Source: Rhodanobacter sp. UBA5168
Lineage (GTDB): Bacteria; Pseudomonadota; Gammaproteobacteria; Xanthomonadales; Rhodanobacteraceae
Assembly (NCBI GenBank): GCA_002413455.1
Contig: DHXA01000204.1
Location: 43,832 to 59,899, forward strand
DNA length: 16,068 nucleotides
Direction of reading: 5' to 3'
The notes beneath the pieces were generated by a model. That model did not search any database. It was given only the letters and a program-made list of their open reading frames with translations, and was not told the origin of the DNA. This document shows positions 13,570-16,068 of this stretch, in pieces (positions within the stretch are counted from its first letter, which is position 1; the number at the start of each line of letters is the position of its first letter). The position numbers and the translations under genes are program-made.

Positions 13570-14343
13570 ATGCGCATCGATGTCGTCAGCCTGTTTCCCG
13601 ACTTCGTGCGTCAGTGCGCCGCCGTAGGTGTGGTGGGGCGCGCGCAGCAACGCGAGTTGCTGCAGGTGGAAACCTGGAACCCGCGCGACTACAGCACCGA
13701 CAGACACCGTAGCGTGGACAGCAGCTCGTACGGCGGCGGTCCCGGCATGGTGATGATGATTGAACCGTTGCGCACGACCCTGACGGCCATGCGTGATGCG
13801 GCACCGGAACCGGTGCATCTGATTTATCTCAGTCCGCAGGGAACGCGGCTGACGCAGGGCAGGGTGGAAGCGCTGGCAAAGCTGCCGCGCATCGCTCTGC
13901 TTTGTGGACGTTACGAAGGTGTGGATGAGCGTCTGCTGGCGCACGAGGTCGACGAAGAGCTTTCCATCGGCGACTATGTGCTGTCCGGCGGTGAGCTGGC
14001 CGCCGCGGTGATCATCGACGCGGTGGGACGCTTGCAGGATGGTGCGTTGAACGACGCGCAGTCGGCCGAGCAGGATTCATTCTCGGATGGCCTGCTGGAT
14101 TGTCCGCATTATGGAAAACCGGTGCACGATGCACTGGGTGATGTACCGGAGGTATTGCTGTCCGGTGACCATGCGGCGATTGCCCGCTGGCGCCTGAAGC
14201 AATCGCTGGGACGAACCTGGTTGCGCCGCCCGGATTTGTTGTCACAGCGTGGGCTGGATGCGAAATCCCGGGCCTTGCTGGATGAATTCCGCCGTGAACA
14301 TGCTCAAGCTGAGCGGTTGCGGCAAGACGATGCGGCCGAATGA
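13570..14343 (+). CDS. trmD: tRNA (guanine-N1)-methyltransferase TrmD
   Basis: TrmD uses S-adenosylmethionine to methylate G37 next to the anticodon, preventing +1 frameshifts. The 257-aa product (E. coli 255) has the SPOUT trefoil-knot domain: YGGGPGM at 54-60, YLSPQGTRL at 86-94, [10 protein letters not shown] at 112-121 and [11 protein letters not shown] at 132-142. Arg154 and Asp169 fall at the residue numbers known as catalytic in the Haemophilus/E. coli enzymes. The usual CPHYTRP segment reads CPHYGKP here (178-184), a small departure in the loop after the catalytic Asp. The C-terminal domain (PDLLSQRGL) is normal. It starts 34 bp after rimM and ends 44 bp before rplS. Confidence 0.98.
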   Translation: MRIDVVSLFPDFVRQCAAVGVVGRAQQRELLQVETWNPRDYSTDRHRSVDSSSYGGGPGMVMMIEPLRTTLTAMRDAAPEPVHLIYLSPQGTRLTQGRVEALAKLPRIALLCGRYEGVDERLLAHEVDEELSIGDYVLSGGELAAAVIIDAVGRLQDGALNDAQSAEQDSFSDGLLDCPHYGKPVHDALGDVPEVLLSGDHAAIARWRLKQSLGRTWLRRPDLLSQRGLDAKSRALLDEFRREHAQAERLRQDDAAE

Positions 14344-14387
14344 CGACCGCAGCATTGATATCGCTAAAGTGAACCGACAGGTGCGCC

Positions 14388-14798
14388 ATGAACAAGATCA
14401 TTGAACAGTTCGAATCCGAGCAGATCACCCGCCAGCTGCCGGAATTCAGCCCCGGCGACACCGTGGTGGTCAACGTCAAGGTGAAGGAAGGCAACCGCGA
14501 GCGCGTACAGGCGTTCGAGGGCATCGTCATCGCCAAGCGCAGCCGTGGCCTGCATTCCGCCTTCACGGTGCGCAAGATTTCGCATGGCACCGGTGTGGAG
14601 CGCGTGTTCCAGGCGCACAGCCCGGCCATCGACTCCTTGACCGTGAAGCGCAAGGGCAAGGTACGTGGCGCCAAGCTTTATTACCTGCGTGGCCTGGAAG
14701 GCAAGGCTGCCCGCATCAAGGAAGACATCGCCGCCGCTGCTGCTGCCAAGGTCAACGCCAAGGCCGCTGCGGCCGCTGCGGCTTCAGCCGCGGAGTAA
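14388..14798 (+). CDS. rplS: 50S ribosomal protein L19
   Basis: L19 lies at the subunit interface of the 50S particle. Residues 1-115 carry the full family core: [32 protein letters not shown] (a continuous run, quoted here by its ends FSPGDTVVV and FEGIVIAKR), then [14 protein letters not shown] and [12 protein letters not shown]. After that comes a low-complexity Ala-rich extension of about 20 residues with interspersed Lys and Asn, making the protein 136 aa against 115 in E. coli. Part of the extension is two perfect copies of a 9-bp unit. The ATG has a weak ACAGG Shine-Dalgarno sequence. It is the last gene of the operon. Confidence 0.97.
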   Translation: MNKIIEQFESEQITRQLPEFSPGDTVVVNVKVKEGNRERVQAFEGIVIAKRSRGLHSAFTVRKISHGTGVERVFQAHSPAIDSLTVKRKGKVRGAKLYYLRGLEGKAARIKEDIAAAAAAKVNAKAAAAAAASAAE

Positions 14799-14823
14799 GC
14801 AGCCGCTCCGCCACGGCCGCATG

Positions 14824-14854
14824 AAAAACCCGCGGAGCGATCCGCGGGTTTTTT
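14824..14854. terminator. Bidirectional intrinsic terminator between rplS and the fimX-like gene
   Basis: A stem of CCCGCGGA (14829-14836) with TCCGCGGG (14841-14848) around GCGA is flanked by AAAAA on the left and TTTTTT on the right. It can therefore terminate both the rpsP-rplS operon (plus strand) and the converging gene on the minus strand. Confidence 0.92.
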
Positions 14855-14904
14855 GTTGCGCGCAATGAATGCGGTGGCGCGGATCGGCCCCCTGACCTGG
14901 AGGT

Positions 14905-16068
14905 TCACTCGTCCAGTCGTTGAGGCTGTTGCAGGAAATTGCCCTGCACGAAGTCCACGCCGCAGGCGAACAGCAACGAGGTGCTGGTCGCATCCTCCAC
15001 CCATTCGGCGATGGTCTGCCGTTTCAGTTCGCGTGCCTGCTGGCAGATCTCGGTGATCTTGCGCTGGCTGTCCGGGTGTTGCGGCAGTTCGGCCATGTAG
15101 CTGCGATCGATCTTCAGGTAGTCCGCGTCGACATGGTTGAGCAACTGGAACGAATTCAGGCCCGAGCCAAATTGCTCCAGTGCGAAACGGCCGCCCAGCT
15201 TCTTCCAACCCTTGACGAACTCCTGCGCCGGCCGCAACAGCGTCATCACCTTGCTTTCGGTCATTTCCAGCACAAGGTGACCGCGCTTCAGCGCGGCCTG
15301 CCCCAGGCGTTCGCCCAGCCAGGGCAGCAAAGTGTCGTCCTGTAGCGAGGCAGCGGTGAGCTTGATGAAGAATGTGGTCTGCTGGCCCTGCGCCTCGCGT
15401 GCCTGCAGCGAGCTGATGGCGCGGTCGAGCACCCAGCGATCGATCGCGCAGGTGAGGTTGTGCTTCTCGGCTATCGGCATGAAAAACCCGGGCAGCACCT
15501 CGCCTTGCGGGCCGTTCATGCGCAGCAGGATTTCCGAATAGTCGCCTTCGGCATCCTGCAGGCTGATGGTCTGTTGGTGATAGAGCATCAAGCCATTCGA
15601 TGCCAGCGCCTGCTGCAGCAGTTCGAGCCAGTAGCGATCGCGTTCCTCGTCCGCCTTTTCGCGCGCCGCCGGATCGTGCAGCTCCACCTGGCTGCCGCCC
15701 AGGCTCTGCGCGGTGCGCAAAGCCTGGCTGGCCTGATTGAGCAACAGCTCGGTATTGGCGTTCTTCTCGCCCAGCAGGCTGCCGCCGATGCTGGCGGTGA
15801 TCGTGATCGAGCGGGTGCCGGCATCGAAAATCTCGTTGCTGACGCTGTGCTGCAGCTTGCCGATCCATTCCTTGATGTCCTCGTCCGTGCGCGAATCGAG
15901 TATCACGCCCAGCGTGTGTTCGGCGAGCATGCCGGCAACGTCGTTGGCGGCCAGCAGCATGCGGATGCGGTCGGCGAAGCCGGCCAGCAATTCATCGGCC
16001 TTGCCGAGTCCGATCCCGCCCACGAGCGAAGCCCAGTTGTCCGGTTCGACCAGCAGCAACGACTGGCC
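14905..16068 (-). CDS. fimX: FimX-like degenerate GGDEF-EAL protein, C-terminal part (runs off right edge)
   Basis: The visible 387 residues contain the end of a GGDEF-like domain and a complete EAL-like domain, both degenerate. The GGDEF signature position reads MLAEHTL (about residues 47-53 of the visible part). The EAL motif is EIL in YSEILLRM (179-181). The catalytic DDFG motif reads LEQFGSG (297-303), lacking both metal-binding Asp residues. EMTES, DADYLKIDRS and QGNFLQQP are kept. This pattern matches FimX, the c-di-GMP receptor of type IV pilus assembly in Pseudomonas and Xanthomonas, which binds c-di-GMP without making or cleaving it and works with PilZ/PilB. The expected N-terminal REC and PAS domains lie outside the window, so the identity is probable, not certain. 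Its mRNA can end at the shared terminator about 50 bp downstream. Confidence 0.8.
   Translation of the reverse strand, partial: GQSLLLVEPDNWASLVGGIGLGKADELLAGFADRIRMLLAANDVAGMLAEHTLGVILDSRTDEDIKEWIGKLQHSVSNEIFDAGTRSITITASIGGSLLGEKNANTELLLNQASQALRTAQSLGGSQVELHDPAAREKADEERDRYWLELLQQALASNGLMLYHQQTISLQDAEGDYSEILLRMNGPQGEVLPGFFMPIAEKHNLTCAIDRWVLDRAISSLQAREAQGQQTTFFIKLTAASLQDDTLLPWLGERLGQAALKRGHLVLEMTESKVMTLLRPAQEFVKGWKKLGGRFALEQFGSGLNSFQLLNHVDADYLKIDRSYMAELPQHPDSQRKITEICQQARELKRQTIAEWVEDATSTSLLFACGVDFVQGNFLQQPQRLDE

Noticed and set aside
14681..15868. 395-codon minus-strand frame overlapping rplS and the fimX-like gene
   Set aside because: Out-of-frame reading of the fimX-like gene with Arg/Gln-rich composition, crossing a strong terminator.
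1..16068. tRNA genes, CRISPR arrays, transposases, prophage or defence genes
   Set aside because: None was recognised on either strand; the region reads as conserved housekeeping chromosome, and I could not support any novel mobile or defence system.

Overview
The window is ordinary, gene-dense, GC-rich chromosome from a gammaproteobacterium. Gene order and protein character point to the Xanthomonadales, most likely Rhodanobacteraceae (Rhodanobacter/Dyella/Luteibacter type). The evidence is the rpsF-rpsR-rplI block without priB, dnaB-alr-radA, ypjD divergent from ffh-rpsP-rimM-trmD-rplS, and a FimX-like degenerate GGDEF-EAL protein. The family-level placement is inference from gene order and remembered similarity; no search was run.

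Left arm (1-3969, minus strand): asnS is followed, with very tight spacing, by a MalM-like lipoprotein, a 104-aa two-helix membrane protein of unknown function, an atypical short-chain dehydrogenase, and the N-terminal third of an aldehyde dehydrogenase that runs off the left edge. An IscA/SufA-type Fe-S carrier is transcribed divergently from asnS.

Centre (4460-10265, plus strand): a candidate promoter and a structured leader precede the S6/S18/L9 ribosomal protein genes, which end at a good intrinsic terminator. A perfect DnaA box lies upstream of dnaB (replicative helicase). A palindrome-ended intergenic repeat of about 150 bp separates dnaB from alr (alanine racemase), and radA (recombination ATPase) follows. 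This block combines translation, replication and recombination genes with cell-wall precursor supply.

Right arm (10271-16068): ypjD (a CcsA-like membrane protein) converges on radA and is divergent from ffh. ffh has a TATAAT -10 box overlapping an inverted repeat. The classic rpsP-rimM-trmD-rplS operon follows from its own candidate promoter, and a strong hairpin with A and T tracts can terminate both it and the converging fimX-like gene. That last gene is cut by the right edge.

No tRNA, rRNA, CRISPR, prophage or IS transposase was seen, and I found no evidence of a previously undescribed defence or mobile system. The observations most worth checking are non-coding: the DnaA box before dnaB, the dnaB-alr repeat element, the rpsF leader and the ffh promoter palindrome. 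Next come the SDR that lacks the Tyr/Lys active-site pair and the degenerate c-di-GMP protein.
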